Positions 42,062-50,505 of a DNA stretch of 64,000 nt are shown piece by piece. The stretch's first letter is position 1, and the number at the start of each line of letters is the position of its first letter. The notes under the pieces were generated by a model, which worked only from the letters and a program-made list of their open reading frames with translations, was not told where the DNA came from and did not search any database. Location: assembly GCA_963795055.1 (NCBI GenBank), contig CAWCGJ010000032.1:11115-75114 (forward strand). Reading direction: 5' to 3'. This stretch comes from JASHPR01 sp963795055 (lineage in GTDB: Bacteria > Actinomycetota > Actinomycetes > Streptosporangiales > Streptosporangiaceae). The translations under genes were made by a program, and so were the position numbers.

Positions 42062-42679
42062 CTAGGGCGATACGGCAGTGCCGAGGGAGTCGGCTCCCGC
42101 GAATTTCGGCGTAGCCTTCTGATAGAAGACGTCGAGTTCGCTGATAGTAAAGCCCGCGCCGGTCAGCAGGTCAACGATGGACCTGGTGAAGTTGCAACCA
42201 CCGAACACGCGCTGCTGCACTGGATTGAGACGCCGTTGCCAGCGGCGCACATTCTCGTCGGGCGCCAGGCCGTGCTCCAGGAAGTGCAGCGTCCCCCCGG
42301 GCTTGAGAACCCGCCGCACCTCGCGCAGGGCCGCCGCCGCGTCGGGGATAGTACACAGCGTCCAGGTAGACAAGGCGGCGTCGTAGCTGTCGTCCTCGAA
42401 GGGCAGCGACTGGCCATCCAAGCCGGAGCGCTGCACCGGAACACTGGCTGCCTTCAGGCGCTGGCCCGCCAGCTGCCAGCCCAGGCCGGAGGGCTCGACC
42501 GCGGCGACCCGGGTGACAGCTGCCGGGTAGAACGGGACGTTGAGGCCCGAGCCGAAGCCGATCTCGACCACATCTCCCGCCAGGCCGTCACAGACCCGGC
42601 GGCGCAGCGGCTCGACCGTCTTGGAGCCGCACGCGACGTTGAGGACCCGCGGCAGGACCTGTCTTTCATAGAATCCCAT
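42062..42679 (-). CDS. Class I SAM-dependent methyltransferase
   Basis: 205 aa. Motif I is VVEIGFGSGLNVPFYP (~37-52), motif II VAAVEPSGLGWQLA, motif IV LSTWTLCTIPDAAAALREVRRVLKPGGTLHFLEHG. This is the Methyltransf_11 type with the GxGxG variant typical of small-molecule or phospholipid methylases. Substrate unknown. Convergent with the NmrA gene; ATG at 42679. Confidence 0.85.
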   Translation of the reverse strand: MGFYERQVLPRVLNVACGSKTVEPLRRRVCDGLAGDVVEIGFGSGLNVPFYPAAVTRVAAVEPSGLGWQLAGQRLKAASVPVQRSGLDGQSLPFEDDSYDAALSTWTLCTIPDAAAALREVRRVLKPGGTLHFLEHGLAPDENVRRWQRRLNPVQQRVFGGCNFTRSIVDLLTGAGFTISELDVFYQKATPKFAGADSLGTAVSP

Positions 42680-42845
42680 GACTGCCCCCTTGAACTGCCC
42701 AGATGTTAGTCCGGTTGTCCCCGCTGGTCACCCTTCTAGGTCCCGCACGGCATCCGGGCTCGTTCGTACCGTTCGGCGAGCCGCCCTGATCTCACTCGAT
42801 CGTCCAGTGCCGTTTCGCGGCCAAGCGGTGCCAGCTTCTGTTCGC

Positions 42846-42953
42846 ATGGTCCCCGGTGTGTACGACGCCTACCTTGGCGCGGCGGCCACGGCTTCTGCGG
42901 CGCTCAGTTCCGCGATGAGTTCCGGGGCCGCCGCCGTCGTTAAGATTGCGGCG
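42846..42953 (+). pseudogene. N-terminal fragment resembling the membrane protein at 16500
   Basis: MVPGVYDAYLGAAATASAAL matches MVPGIYRDLFTAVAATAGSL at the start of the 16500 gene, then the similarity stops. The fragment lies in the 297-bp gap between the methyltransferase and DinB genes. Probably a truncated paralogue; short length limits confidence. Confidence 0.35.
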
Positions 42954-42976
42954 GACCAACCCGGAAGGCGGCATAG

Positions 42977-43549
42977 ATGGCGGACTCCGAGACCACTCCA
43001 CTGACGGCACCGCGGGCGGTGGGCGATGTAAACCAAGACGACGAGTCGCGCATGCTCCTGGGCTTCCTGCAGCGCCAGCGCGACGCGGTACTGAAGATCG
43101 TCGAAGGGCTTCCCGAGGAGGCCTGGCAGACGCCGGTCGTGCCGTCCGGCTGGACGGTGGCCGGGATGCTCGCTCACCTCGGCGGCGCCGAGTATCACTG
43201 GTTCATGCACGTGACCGCGGGCGGCACGGAGGACCCGCCGTCAGACGAGGAAGAGGGGGAAGAAGGCGAGTACGACCCTAACGCCGCCTTCACGTGCGAC
43301 TGGCCGAGCGCCGACATCATCGCCGACTACCGCGACGTGTGCCGGAAGTCCGATGAGGTTCTCGCCGTTACCCCGCTGTCTGCGGCCCCGCGCGGGCTCG
43401 ACTTCCACCCTGACCCGGAGTACACCGCCCAGATCACGAGTGTCCGCTGGATCGTCCTGCACATGATCGAGGAGACGGCCACGCACTCCGGCCACTTTGA
43501 GATCGCACGCGAACTGCTCGACGGGAAAACCGGGATTACCGGACGCTGA
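42977..43549 (+). CDS. DinB/DUF664-family protein
   Basis: 190 aa. VVPSGWTVAGMLAHLGGAEYHWFMH (His ~66) and WIVLHMIEETATHSGHFEIARELLDG (His ~156 and ~172) give the DinB metal triad pattern. An unusual very acidic insert (EDPPSDEEEGEEGEYDPN, ~89-107) lies between. Likely a mycothiol- or metal-dependent transferase or detoxification enzyme. ATG at 42977. Confidence 0.82.
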   Translation: MADSETTPLTAPRAVGDVNQDDESRMLLGFLQRQRDAVLKIVEGLPEEAWQTPVVPSGWTVAGMLAHLGGAEYHWFMHVTAGGTEDPPSDEEEGEEGEYDPNAAFTCDWPSADIIADYRDVCRKSDEVLAVTPLSAAPRGLDFHPDPEYTAQITSVRWIVLHMIEETATHSGHFEIARELLDGKTGITGR

Positions 43550-43747
43550 CCCGACGCCGAGCCATGCACCCGGACCCGCGCTGAGGCTGTCTTGACCAGG
43601 CCGAGGTCGGCCAGCTCGGTGACCGACTCGGTGATCGAGTCGGTGTGCCGCCGCGAGATCTGCTCGGCCCGTTCGCGGAACGCGGGCTCGTCGCCTGAGT
43701 CAGGATCCTCCGTCGTTCCGGCAGGCGCCGATTCCCTGGCGAGCGGC

Positions 43748-43833
43748 TGCCGGGTCTAGGTTCGGCGGAGCCGATCGCGAGCGACGCGACCGCAGGAGCG
43801 ACCTAATGGGGCCGGGAGCGGGACGATGGATCG
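43748..43833 (+). repeat. Short dispersed repeat, copy near YCII gene
   Basis: GGGTCTAGGTTCGGCGGAGC, CGATCGCGAGCGACGCGACC and GCAGGAGCGACCTAAT parallel the copy at 60324 with a few differences; the following GCCGGGAGCGGGACGATGGAT corresponds to GCCGCGAGCTGGACAATGGAT at 60394. It ends 124 bp before a YCII start. The rest of the 408-bp gap shows nothing assignable. Confidence 0.6.
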
Positions 43834-43957
43834 CCGGACCGGGGCGGCGGAGGTCAGTGAGATTTCCTTCTGGCAATGGTGCCGGATCCGAAGCAAGGCG
43901 TTCGCAGATGAGGCGAGAGGCGGCCGGAGGAGGCCGCTGGGACAAGGGAGTCATGGG

Positions 43958-44332
43958 ATGACGCGGTACCTGATCTCGTTCCCTGACGGCGCGATGGACC
44001 ATATCCCTGAGGAGGAGATGCCCGAGGTGGCCAAGGCCGCACACGCGGTGGTCCAGGATGCCTTGAACGCCGGCGTGTACCTGTTCGCCGGCGGACTGGA
44101 ATTCCAGAGGCCGAGCATCGTGGCCACCGACGGGACGGTCGCCGACGGCCCGTACCCGCAGACCAAGGAGCTGAGTGGAGGCTTCACCGTCGTCGACGTG
44201 CCCATACGGGAGGCTGCCCTCGAGTGGGCCGCAAAGATCGCGGTCGCTTGCCGCTGTGCGCAAGAGGTACGGGAGTTCGGGCCCGACCCCGAACTCGACG
44301 CGATGCTTCGCCAGGCGGATAGGCGACGGTGA
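43958..44332 (+). CDS. YCII-related (DGPF-type) protein without a sigma partner
   Basis: 124 aa. MTRYLISFPDGAMDHIPEEEMPEVAKAAHAVVQDALNAG, then GLEFQRPSIVATDGTVADGPYPQTKELSGGFTVVDVP, carrying the DGPY signature of the DGPF branch. No sigma gene follows; the downstream gene is a TetR regulator. I also found no ECF42-type promoter motif upstream. ATG at 43958 follows AAGGGAG. Confidence 0.82.
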   Translation: MTRYLISFPDGAMDHIPEEEMPEVAKAAHAVVQDALNAGVYLFAGGLEFQRPSIVATDGTVADGPYPQTKELSGGFTVVDVPIREAALEWAAKIAVACRCAQEVREFGPDPELDAMLRQADRRR

Positions 44333-44476
44333 CGTCCCGGCGACGTCTGATCGAAGGCGACCCGCCGCGCTAGAGCAGGACTTGCCTTGGCGGCGGTCTG
44401 ACGACGCGGGTCTGCGCATCGACCTGAACTGGGGACGCGCGGCAGTGACCCTGGGATCGAGCGTGAAGCCCGGTCT

Positions 44477-44505
44477 TTGACTGACTGACTCACTCAGTTT
44501 AGAGT
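44477..44505 (+). promoter_or_regulatory. Promoter with TetR-type dyad in the spacer
   Basis: TTGACT (44477-44482) and TAGAGT (44500-44505), 17 bp apart, form a good promoter. The dyad ACTGA-CTCAC-TCAGT (44484-44498) fills the spacer. Transcription would start at or within a base or two of ATG 44513, so the message is probably leaderless. Confidence 0.65.
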
Positions 44506-44512
44506 GTAGTGC

Positions 44513-45223
44513 ATGCCCCGCCTGACGGTCGGTGAGCGCCTGCTGGAAGTGGCCCGAGTTGCCACAGAGGATTTCGGGCGCCTTGGCTACCGCGGGACCA
44601 AGACCGCCGACGTCGCCGCCAGGGCGGGCATGTCGACGGGCGCCCTGTTCACCTACGTCGAGTCGAAGGAAGCGCTCTTCCACCTGGTTTTCCTGCACTG
44701 GTTCGGGATGTCCGCCGAACGTCCTCCGGCCCTGCCGGTGGCCACTCCGGCCCCGGGGGAGACCCTCGCGGTGATCCAGGCGGGCCTCCGCGACGTGCAG
44801 CTGCCCCGTATCCGGGCGGCACTCGCCGAGGACGAGCCGGCTGACGTGGCCGAGGAACTGCGGGAAATCGTCGCGGAGCGCTACGCCCTCATCGAGCACT
44901 ACTGGCCGTTGCTGGCGGTGATCGAGCGGTGCGCCGCGGAGATGCCAGAGCTGGAGTCCGCATGGTTCGACATCGCCCGGGCCGGGTCGTTCGAGGAGCT
45001 GGGCAGCTACCTGGAGCGGCGGATGGCGGCCGGGCTGCTGCGGTCCATGCCGGATGCCGAGGTAGCCGCCAGGATCGTCACCGAGTCGCTGTCGTGGTTC
45101 GGCTGGCACCGGCATGAGGGCCGGGATTCCGCCCTCTACGACGACGCAACCGTGCGGCGGACAGTGGCCGAGTTCATCTGCGCTGCCCTCCTTCCAGAAG
45201 CACGACAGGCAGAGAAGGACTAA
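44513..45223 (+). CDS. TetR-family transcriptional regulator
   Basis: 236 aa. HTH at residues ~10-55 (VATEDFGRLGYRGTKTADVAARAGMSTGALFTYVESKEALFHLVF). The C-terminal half (SLSWFGWHRHEGRD, VRRTVAEFICAALLP) is typical of regulators beside drug-efflux or transport genes. The next reading frame is the remnant of an ABC ATPase, which supports that older role. It probably represses itself through the dyad at 44484-44498. Confidence 0.88.
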   Translation: MPRLTVGERLLEVARVATEDFGRLGYRGTKTADVAARAGMSTGALFTYVESKEALFHLVFLHWFGMSAERPPALPVATPAPGETLAVIQAGLRDVQLPRIRAALAEDEPADVAEELREIVAERYALIEHYWPLLAVIERCAAEMPELESAWFDIARAGSFEELGSYLERRMAAGLLRSMPDAEVAARIVTESLSWFGWHRHEGRDSALYDDATVRRTVAEFICAALLPEARQAEKD

Positions 45224-45234
45224 GGCGAGAGACC

Positions 45235-45498
45235 ATGACAGTGATCACCACAGCCTCGAGGGAGAACATCACCGGGTCACCCGCCGCACGCGCCGCCGGG
45301 CTGAAGACCTACGGCAAGGCAGGGACCGTGGTTACCCGGCGGCCTGCGGCGCCCCGGCGGCGGTTCGGCTTCATCGCCACCACGCCCCACGTCGGGCTGT
45401 TCCCGCGGCGTGCCCGGGCGCGGGCGGCACGGCGGACGGTGCCCGCCGTCCTGCTGGCGGACTTCCCGGCAGGACATACCGCAGGAGGCACGCGATGA
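45235..45498 (+). pseudogene. N-terminus of an ABC-transporter ATPase fused to unrelated sequence
   Basis: An 87-codon frame. MTVITTASRENITGSPAARAAG and LKTYGKAGTVVT resemble the start of FtsE/MacB-type ABC ATPases (usually ...GLRKTYGKGETLVTALDGV). After residue ~34 the similarity stops: no Walker A follows, only an Arg-rich stretch. A deletion has removed the rest of the transporter, joining to the GT39 gene. The stop overlaps the next start as ATGA, so a read-through leader peptide could still couple translation. Confidence 0.5.
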
Positions 45499-47051
45499 AT
45501 CAGCCCGGCAGCAGCGACGGCAGCCCGCAAGCCGCAGGTCCTCAGACGGCTGTCACGGAAGACGGCCCGGCACCGCTGTCCCCAGCGTCCTGGTCGGATC
45601 GCGTGCCGGTACTGGCGTGGGTGATCGCGGCAATATTCGTGGCAGTCGAGCTCGCTGTGAGCGGCCGGTACGGCTTCCAGCAAGACGAGCTGTACTTCAT
45701 CGTCGCGGGGCACCATCTCGCGTTCGGCTACGTCGACCAGCCGCCGCTGGCGCCGCTGCTGACCCGGATCACCGGCATACTCGGTGTCAGCCCGACGGCC
45801 ATCAGGATCATCCCGGCGCTGGCGGGCGGATCCATCGTGATCATCGCGGCCCGGCTCGCTGCCCTGTTCGGCGCGGGCCGCTTCGGCCGGACGCTCGCCG
45901 CCCTCACCACGGCGTGCGCTCCCGTCATCATCGGCGCCGTACACATCGGCAACACCACGCCGCTTGACCTGCTCGCCTGGGCAGCGGTCCTGCTGTGCGT
46001 CAGTACGGCGCTCCTACGGGACCGGCCGCGCTGGTGGCTTGCGGCGGGCGCCGCAGCCGGCATCGGGCTCGAGGCCGACAACCTGGTGGTCCTGCTGCTG
46101 ATCGGCCTCGCCGTCGGCATCCTCGCCTCAGCGCACCGCCCCGTGCTGCGGACACGGTGGCCCTGGCTCGGCGCCGGCATCGCCGCGGTGATCTGGGCGC
46201 CGAACCTCATCTGGCAGGCGACCAACGGGTGGCCGCAGCTGGCCATGTCCGCCGCCCTGCACCGGGAGAACATCTCGCCGGCCGATTACGCCGGCGGCGT
46301 GCCGGCCCAGCTCCTTTACCTGGGACTGCTGATAGCGCCGCTGGTCATCGCGGGCTTCGTCGTGCTCTGGCGGACCCGTGAGCTCCGGTTCATCGCCGTC
46401 GCCGCCACGCTCATCCTCATCTACGTGCTGGCCTGGATACCGGGCAAGGTGTACTACGCCGACGGAACCGCGCCGGCCGTGCTGGCCGCGGGCGCGCTGG
46501 GGGCCGAGCGCTGGATCGCCCGTGCCCGCTGGCGGCGCTGGCTGGTGGTATCCGCGACGCTCGCGGGCATGGCAGTGGTCCTGCCGGGCCTGCTGCCGAT
46601 CTTGCCGACCAGCGCCGTGCATACCTTGCCGGCAACCTCTCAGCACAGCTCAGTCGGAGACTCCATCGGCTGGCCACAGCTCACCCGCGCGGTCGCGGCA
46701 CAGGACGCGGCCCTGGTGCGGGCCAGCCAGCCACCCACCTCGATCTTCACCGGGTATTACCCGGAAGCCGCCACGCTCACCGTCTATGGCGCTGGCTACC
46801 ACCTGCCGCCCGTGCTCTCCGGCCACAACGCCTACTGGATGTGGGGACCCGGGCAGGCCTCAGACCGCACGGTGCTCGTCGTCGACGCGCTCAGCCGGCT
46901 GCGGCCATACTTCGCTAGCTGCCGCCTGCTGACCACCTTCAACCCGCCCTACCATGTGCAGAACGACTGGACCGATATCCAGATCGGCGTCTGCACCGGC
47001 CCGGTAGCTAGCTGGCGCGCGTTGTGGTCGCACCTGAAGTACTACGGCTAA
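45495..47051 (+). CDS. Family 39-type glycosyltransferase (ArnT/PMT_2-like membrane protein)
   Basis: 518 aa with about ten spans. The first periplasmic loop has the catalytic-type acidic motif GFQQDELYFIVAGHHLAFGYVDQPPLAPLL (Asp-Glu at ~59-60). Later, PNLIWQATNGWPQL and IPGKVYYADGTAPAVLA are typical for bacterial PMT_2. It would transfer a sugar from a polyprenyl-phosphate donor at the outer membrane face to a protein or lipid. ATG at 45495 overlaps the upstream frame by ATGA and has GCAGGAGGC before it. Confidence 0.87.
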   Translation: MNQPGSSDGSPQAAGPQTAVTEDGPAPLSPASWSDRVPVLAWVIAAIFVAVELAVSGRYGFQQDELYFIVAGHHLAFGYVDQPPLAPLLTRITGILGVSPTAIRIIPALAGGSIVIIAARLAALFGAGRFGRTLAALTTACAPVIIGAVHIGNTTPLDLLAWAAVLLCVSTALLRDRPRWWLAAGAAAGIGLEADNLVVLLLIGLAVGILASAHRPVLRTRWPWLGAGIAAVIWAPNLIWQATNGWPQLAMSAALHRENISPADYAGGVPAQLLYLGLLIAPLVIAGFVVLWRTRELRFIAVAATLILIYVLAWIPGKVYYADGTAPAVLAAGALGAERWIARARWRRWLVVSATLAGMAVVLPGLLPILPTSAVHTLPATSQHSSVGDSIGWPQLTRAVAAQDAALVRASQPPTSIFTGYYPEAATLTVYGAGYHLPPVLSGHNAYWMWGPGQASDRTVLVVDALSRLRPYFASCRLLTTFNPPYHVQNDWTDIQIGVCTGPVASWRALWSHLKYYG

Positions 47052-47341
47052 CCAGCACGCCGTGCATGGTGATCGCGTCTGATGCGCCACGCGCCGCGGG
47101 CAGAACGCCCGGTTCTGTGTGCGTGTTAATGGTCGGCCCCCGTCACGGCTTGTCTCTCAGCGCGCCCGCGACCAGATCGGCGGATAGCTCGTCAGGCCTT
47201 CCTGATCGGGTGCTCACATGGAGTGGCTTGTGGCCGCCGGCTGGCGCAGATGGCCGCGGTCCGGGCGTCGGTAGGATCATGGGATCCGCCCGAGCGCGCG
47301 CGCCGCTCGCGGTAGCGGGTACTAGAGCGGGGGAGGTGGCC

Positions 47342-48034
47342 GTGCCAGAGCCGTTCGCGGATCTGCCGACACCGCTGGTGGCTGATGCCTGCTTGCGCTG
47401 TGGTGTTCCGCTGCGGGCCGCCGATCCGGGAATCCGGGCGGTCGTGGCCGGGCAGCGGGTCGCTGGGCGGGTCCTGCCCGTGCGGCACTACGGCAGTGTG
47501 GATGTGTTCCTGGAGGCATTCGGCCGGGCCGAAGCCGGCGATGTGCTGGTCATCGACAACGGCGGCCGCTCGGATGAGGCCTGCGTCGGCGACCTGGCCG
47601 TACTGGAGGCTGAGGCCGCCGGGGTGGCGGGCCTGGTGGTGTGGGGCCTGCACCGCGACACGCCGGAACTGGCCGCGATCGGCCTTCCGGTCTTCAGCTA
47701 CGGCAGCTACCCGGGCGGGCCGGTGCGGCTGGACGGGCGGGAGCCCGGGGCGCTGGTCAGCGCCCGGTTCGGGCCGCACCTGGTCAGCGCCGGGGACATC
47801 GTCTTCGCCGATGACGACGGGGTGTTGTTCGTCGCGGCAGAGCGCGCCGGGCAGGTGCTGGTCACCGCGCACCAGATCTGGCAGACCGAACGGGACCAGG
47901 CCCGCCGGATCCGGGAGGGTCAGGCACTGCGCCAGCAGACCGCCTTCGATGACTACCTGGCCCGGCGCGCCGCTGACCCGTCATACACCTTCCGGCGGCA
48001 TCTGCGACGCATCGGCGGCGCCATCGAAGAATAG
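47342..48034 (+). CDS. RraA/HMG aldolase-like protein
   Basis: 230 aa. Features of the RraA fold: LPTPLVADACLRCGVPLR, GRVLPVRHYGSVDVF, GDVLVIDNGGRSDEACVGDLAVLEAEAAGVAGLVVWGLHRDT and VSAGDIVFADDDGVLFV. The acid-base residues for 4-hydroxy-4-methyl-2-oxoglutarate aldolase (Arg-Asp in GxxRD) are replaced by LHRDT, where HRD keeps Arg-Asp. It could be an aldolase or decarboxylase. GTG at 47342 with GGGGGAGG upstream; the longer frame from 47024 is unsupported. Confidence 0.82.
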   Translation: MPEPFADLPTPLVADACLRCGVPLRAADPGIRAVVAGQRVAGRVLPVRHYGSVDVFLEAFGRAEAGDVLVIDNGGRSDEACVGDLAVLEAEAAGVAGLVVWGLHRDTPELAAIGLPVFSYGSYPGGPVRLDGREPGALVSARFGPHLVSAGDIVFADDDGVLFVAAERAGQVLVTAHQIWQTERDQARRIREGQALRQQTAFDDYLARRAADPSYTFRRHLRRIGGAIEE

Positions 48035-48181
48035 GATCTGCCAGGCGCCGGGCCTGACCCCGCTCAGGGCCTGTCACCGCCCATTGACCGCACCCGGTCA
48101 CCGCAGGCCAGATCCGGCGACGGCCATCTTCTGGCAGCCCGCGATGTGGCACACGGTCCGGGCAGATGCCAGGCCGGACGT

Positions 48182-48430
48182 TCAGCCACCGTCATCCCAC
48201 CCAGCCGCGCGGTAGCCGAGGGTGCTGTGCAGCCGGGTGCCGTTGTACCAGGCGATGTACTCCACGACTGCGCGCCTGGCGGCGGCCCGGGTGGGCCAGG
48301 GCTGCAGGTCGGGCAGCTCGCCTTTGATCGAGGCGAAGAACGATTCGGCCAGGGCATTGGCCCAGCGCTGGCCGGTGCGTCCATGGGACAGGGTTATCTC
48401 GCAGTCGGCGAACCGCTCCCTGAGCCAGTC
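48182..48430 (-). pseudogene. 3' fragment of an IS3-family transposase
   Basis: RTGQRWANALAESFFASIKGELPDLQPWPTRAAARRAVVEYIAWYNGTRLHSTLGYR is the end of an IS3-type DDE transposase, with the last Glu of the triad in ALAESFFASIK. Everything upstream is missing and the frame degrades before it. No inverted repeats or direct repeats around it are evident. Confidence 0.85.
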
Positions 48431-48576
48431 CCGGTCGGCCCGCGGCCCTCTTCTGAGCCCGTGCAGCCACGGCGGTCGGTCACGACCGGTCCGCTGTGGA
48501 CGCGCCGGACTGTCGTAGGCCCCCGGCATACTTGCCGGGCCGTCCGGCGACGCCGCGGCCTGACTTGAGGAGACCC

Positions 48577-49032
48577 ATGGCTGTCCGATACCAGCTCGTC
48601 ATCAACTGCGTCGGCCACCCCGAGCCGCTGGCCCGCTTCTGGGCCGAGGCCCTGGGCTACGTGCTGGAGCCGCCGCCGGCCGGCTTCGCCACCTGGGACG
48701 ACTGGCGGCGCGACATCGGACTGCCCGAGTCCTGGCTCGGCCGGGGGACGGACTGCATCATCGATCCGGATGGCGCCGGACCCCGCATCTGGATCCAGGT
48801 CGTGCCCGACCGCAAGACCACCAGCAACCGGCTCCACCTCGACATCCACGCCAGCGGCGGGCGAGACCTCCCGATCGAGACCCGCAAGAAGCGCGTGGAT
48901 GCCGAGGCCCTGCGGCTGTGTGATCTCGGCGCCACGCTGCTCAGCGACCTGAGCGAGGAACTCGAGGAGGGCGTGGACCACTACGCGGTCGCGCTGAAAG
49001 ACCCCGAGGGCAACGAGTTCGACATCAACTGA
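48577..49032 (+). CDS. VOC-family protein (glyoxalase-like domain)
   Basis: 151 aa. VINCVGHPEPLARFWAEALGYVLE, NRLHLDIHASGGRD, and VALKDPEGNEFDIN give the same type as the gene at 32274, with a longer insert (WDDWRRDIGLPESWLGRGTD). Possibly a detoxification or resistance protein; unknown substrate. ATG at 48577 follows TTGAGGAGACC. It ends at a clear hairpin terminator. Confidence 0.83.
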   Translation: MAVRYQLVINCVGHPEPLARFWAEALGYVLEPPPAGFATWDDWRRDIGLPESWLGRGTDCIIDPDGAGPRIWIQVVPDRKTTSNRLHLDIHASGGRDLPIETRKKRVDAEALRLCDLGATLLSDLSEELEEGVDHYAVALKDPEGNEFDIN

Positions 49033-49033
49033 C

Positions 49034-49071
49034 GGCCGCCCCCCGGCGCTATCGCCGGGCTGGTGGCGGCC
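49034..49071 (+). terminator. Strong double-stem terminator after the VOC gene
   Basis: CCCGGCG (49042-49048)/CGCCGGG (49053-49059) close a CTAT loop, and outer GGCCGCC (49034-49040) pairs with GGCGGCC (49065-49071). The inner hairpin recurs almost unchanged at 49118-49135 (CCCCGGTGCTATCGCCGGG). Lacks a T-run, like most actinomycete terminators. Confidence 0.7.
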
Positions 49072-49532
49072 GCGGGCTCTCGCTGGGGCGACGCCCAGGT
49101 CGGCCCGGGCTTGCACCCGCCCCGGTGCTATCGCCGGGCTCATGGACCGGCGGCCATGCCGAACGCGCACGATCGCATGCGCATCAGGCTGAGCCAGCGG
49201 AGGCCGCAGACATCAGGAGTGGAGTTAACTGGGCCTGCCCCGCCTACTGAGACGGGGACATTGAGTCTCGGCGCACCAGCCAGGCATGGAATGGCCCCGC
49301 AGAGGTTCCTAAAACCGCGGCGGGCTCGGGCCGTTCTTGATGGCCACCTAGGCGCCTTCGCGGGCTTCGCCCGAGCGCTCGGCTTCTTGCTCCGCCCGCC
49401 GCTGTGCCTGCTGTTCCTCTCCTGCCCGGCGGCGCGCTTCCTCCAGGTGGTATCCGGGCCGTCATCACCAGCGACACCTCGACATCGCTGCGGCTATCCG
49501 TCGCGATCCAGGATTCACGAGGCTAACGCGGA
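49072..49532. other. Gene-poor stretch with a coiled-coil fragment
   Basis: No supported gene. On the bottom strand a stop-to-stop frame of about 37 codons (49347-49460) encodes LEEARRRAGEEQQAQRRAEQ and similar, a charged coiled coil without a start. It is probably debris from a larger gene. The second copy of the terminator hairpin lies at 49118-49135. Confidence 0.45.
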
Positions 49533-49969
49533 TCAATCGACGATGGGATCGGGGTGCGGCGCGCCGAAATAGGGGAACTCACCGAGGATGCTGGCCCTGG
49601 CCACAGCCGCGCCCTGGTCGATAGGGGTGTTGGCCTGCAGCGAGAGCATCACGTTCTCCACGTTGTCGGTCAGAGCGCGGCCGTTGAAGCCTGCGAAACC
49701 GAACGAGGCCGCCGAATCCAGGACATAAGGCAAAGTGGCCGGGAACAGGCGCTCCGCCACCCGCTGAGCGTAGGCGGCCGGGTCGCCGGCCGAGCCCGCC
49801 AGCTCGGTGACGCGCGCGACGGCGCCCGCGACGACCTGGCAGAAACGCGGCACGGGTTTACCGTCATCGCCATGACCGTGGTACCCGGCTGGCCGCGGAA
49901 AAGATAGAAGTCAAGGATGTTGAGCCGCGGGTCTTCCCTGGCAATGGCAGTGTCGAAATGATGAGACAT
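49533..49969 (-). pseudogene. DUF4331 gene with internal deletion and frameshift
   Basis: The start reads SHHFDTAIAREDPRLNILDFYLFRGQPGTTVMAMTVNP, the DUF4331 N-terminus. After ~40 residues the frame jumps to the family's C-terminus, read in another frame (QRVAERLFPATLPYVLDSAASFGFAGFNGRALTDNVENVMLSL). About 150-200 residues of the normal gene are absent. Confidence 0.8.
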
Positions 49970-50008
49970 TAGTTAAGATGACCCTTCATCCATTTGCCTC
50001 GATGCCGG

Positions 50009-50236
50009 TCAGCCTGGCGTGAAGCGCTTGCGAGTTAGCCGCCGCCGGAACGGCGGATGGATCTCGTGGCCGATGGCCGGACCGCGCTTGTGCAGCCATG
50101 CTGCGCAGCCGATGCACACGCCATCGTGAGGGTGCCGGTCGAACCTGACGATGTCGCTGGCCTCGATTGATTCATCGCAGCAGTAGCACGCCACCTGCTC
50201 TTGGGTACCGGCTGGCATGTCGTGGAGCGCGGCCAT
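50009..50236 (-). CDS. Small zinc-finger-like protein
   Basis: 75 aa. CYCCDES and VCIGCAAWLHKR give two CxxC pairs 24 residues apart, suited to one zinc ion, with a basic C-terminus (PPFRRRLTRKRF). Function unknown; nucleic-acid binding is plausible. ATG at 50236 lies behind GAAGGAG on the bottom strand. The 269-bp gap to the next gene shows nothing clear. Confidence 0.6.
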   Translation of the reverse strand: MAALHDMPAGTQEQVACYCCDESIEASDIVRFDRHPHDGVCIGCAAWLHKRGPAIGHEIHPPFRRRLTRKRFTPG

Positions 50237-50505
50237 CGCTGAACTCCTTCGGTTCAGGCAGGTCTGGCCCTCTCAGGGTAGGCGCCGTTGTGCCTAGCAG
50301 TCGGCATGCCTGGCCGCTTGATCACCTGCCGGAGCTGGGAGGGCTAATGGCGCACCCGATGCCTTTCCGCCGTCATTGCGATACAGCCGACATGACGTGC
50401 CCGGCGGCTGCCCGGGCCGGGACACCCTCCGGCGATCATCCACGCCGGTAGTACGAGACAGGCTCGGGTGGCGCCCGGCAGTTTGGGGGTGGGAGGCTGG
50501 GGGAT

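Noticed and set aside
43583..43700. Bottom-strand frame FRERAEQISRRHTDSITESVTELADLGLVKT
   Set aside because: Protein-like composition but no start, no family I can name and stops on both sides; too little for a call.
49063..49572. 169-codon plus-strand frame
   Set aside because: Spans the terminator hairpins and the DUF4331 remnant, shows no domain and no ribosome site.
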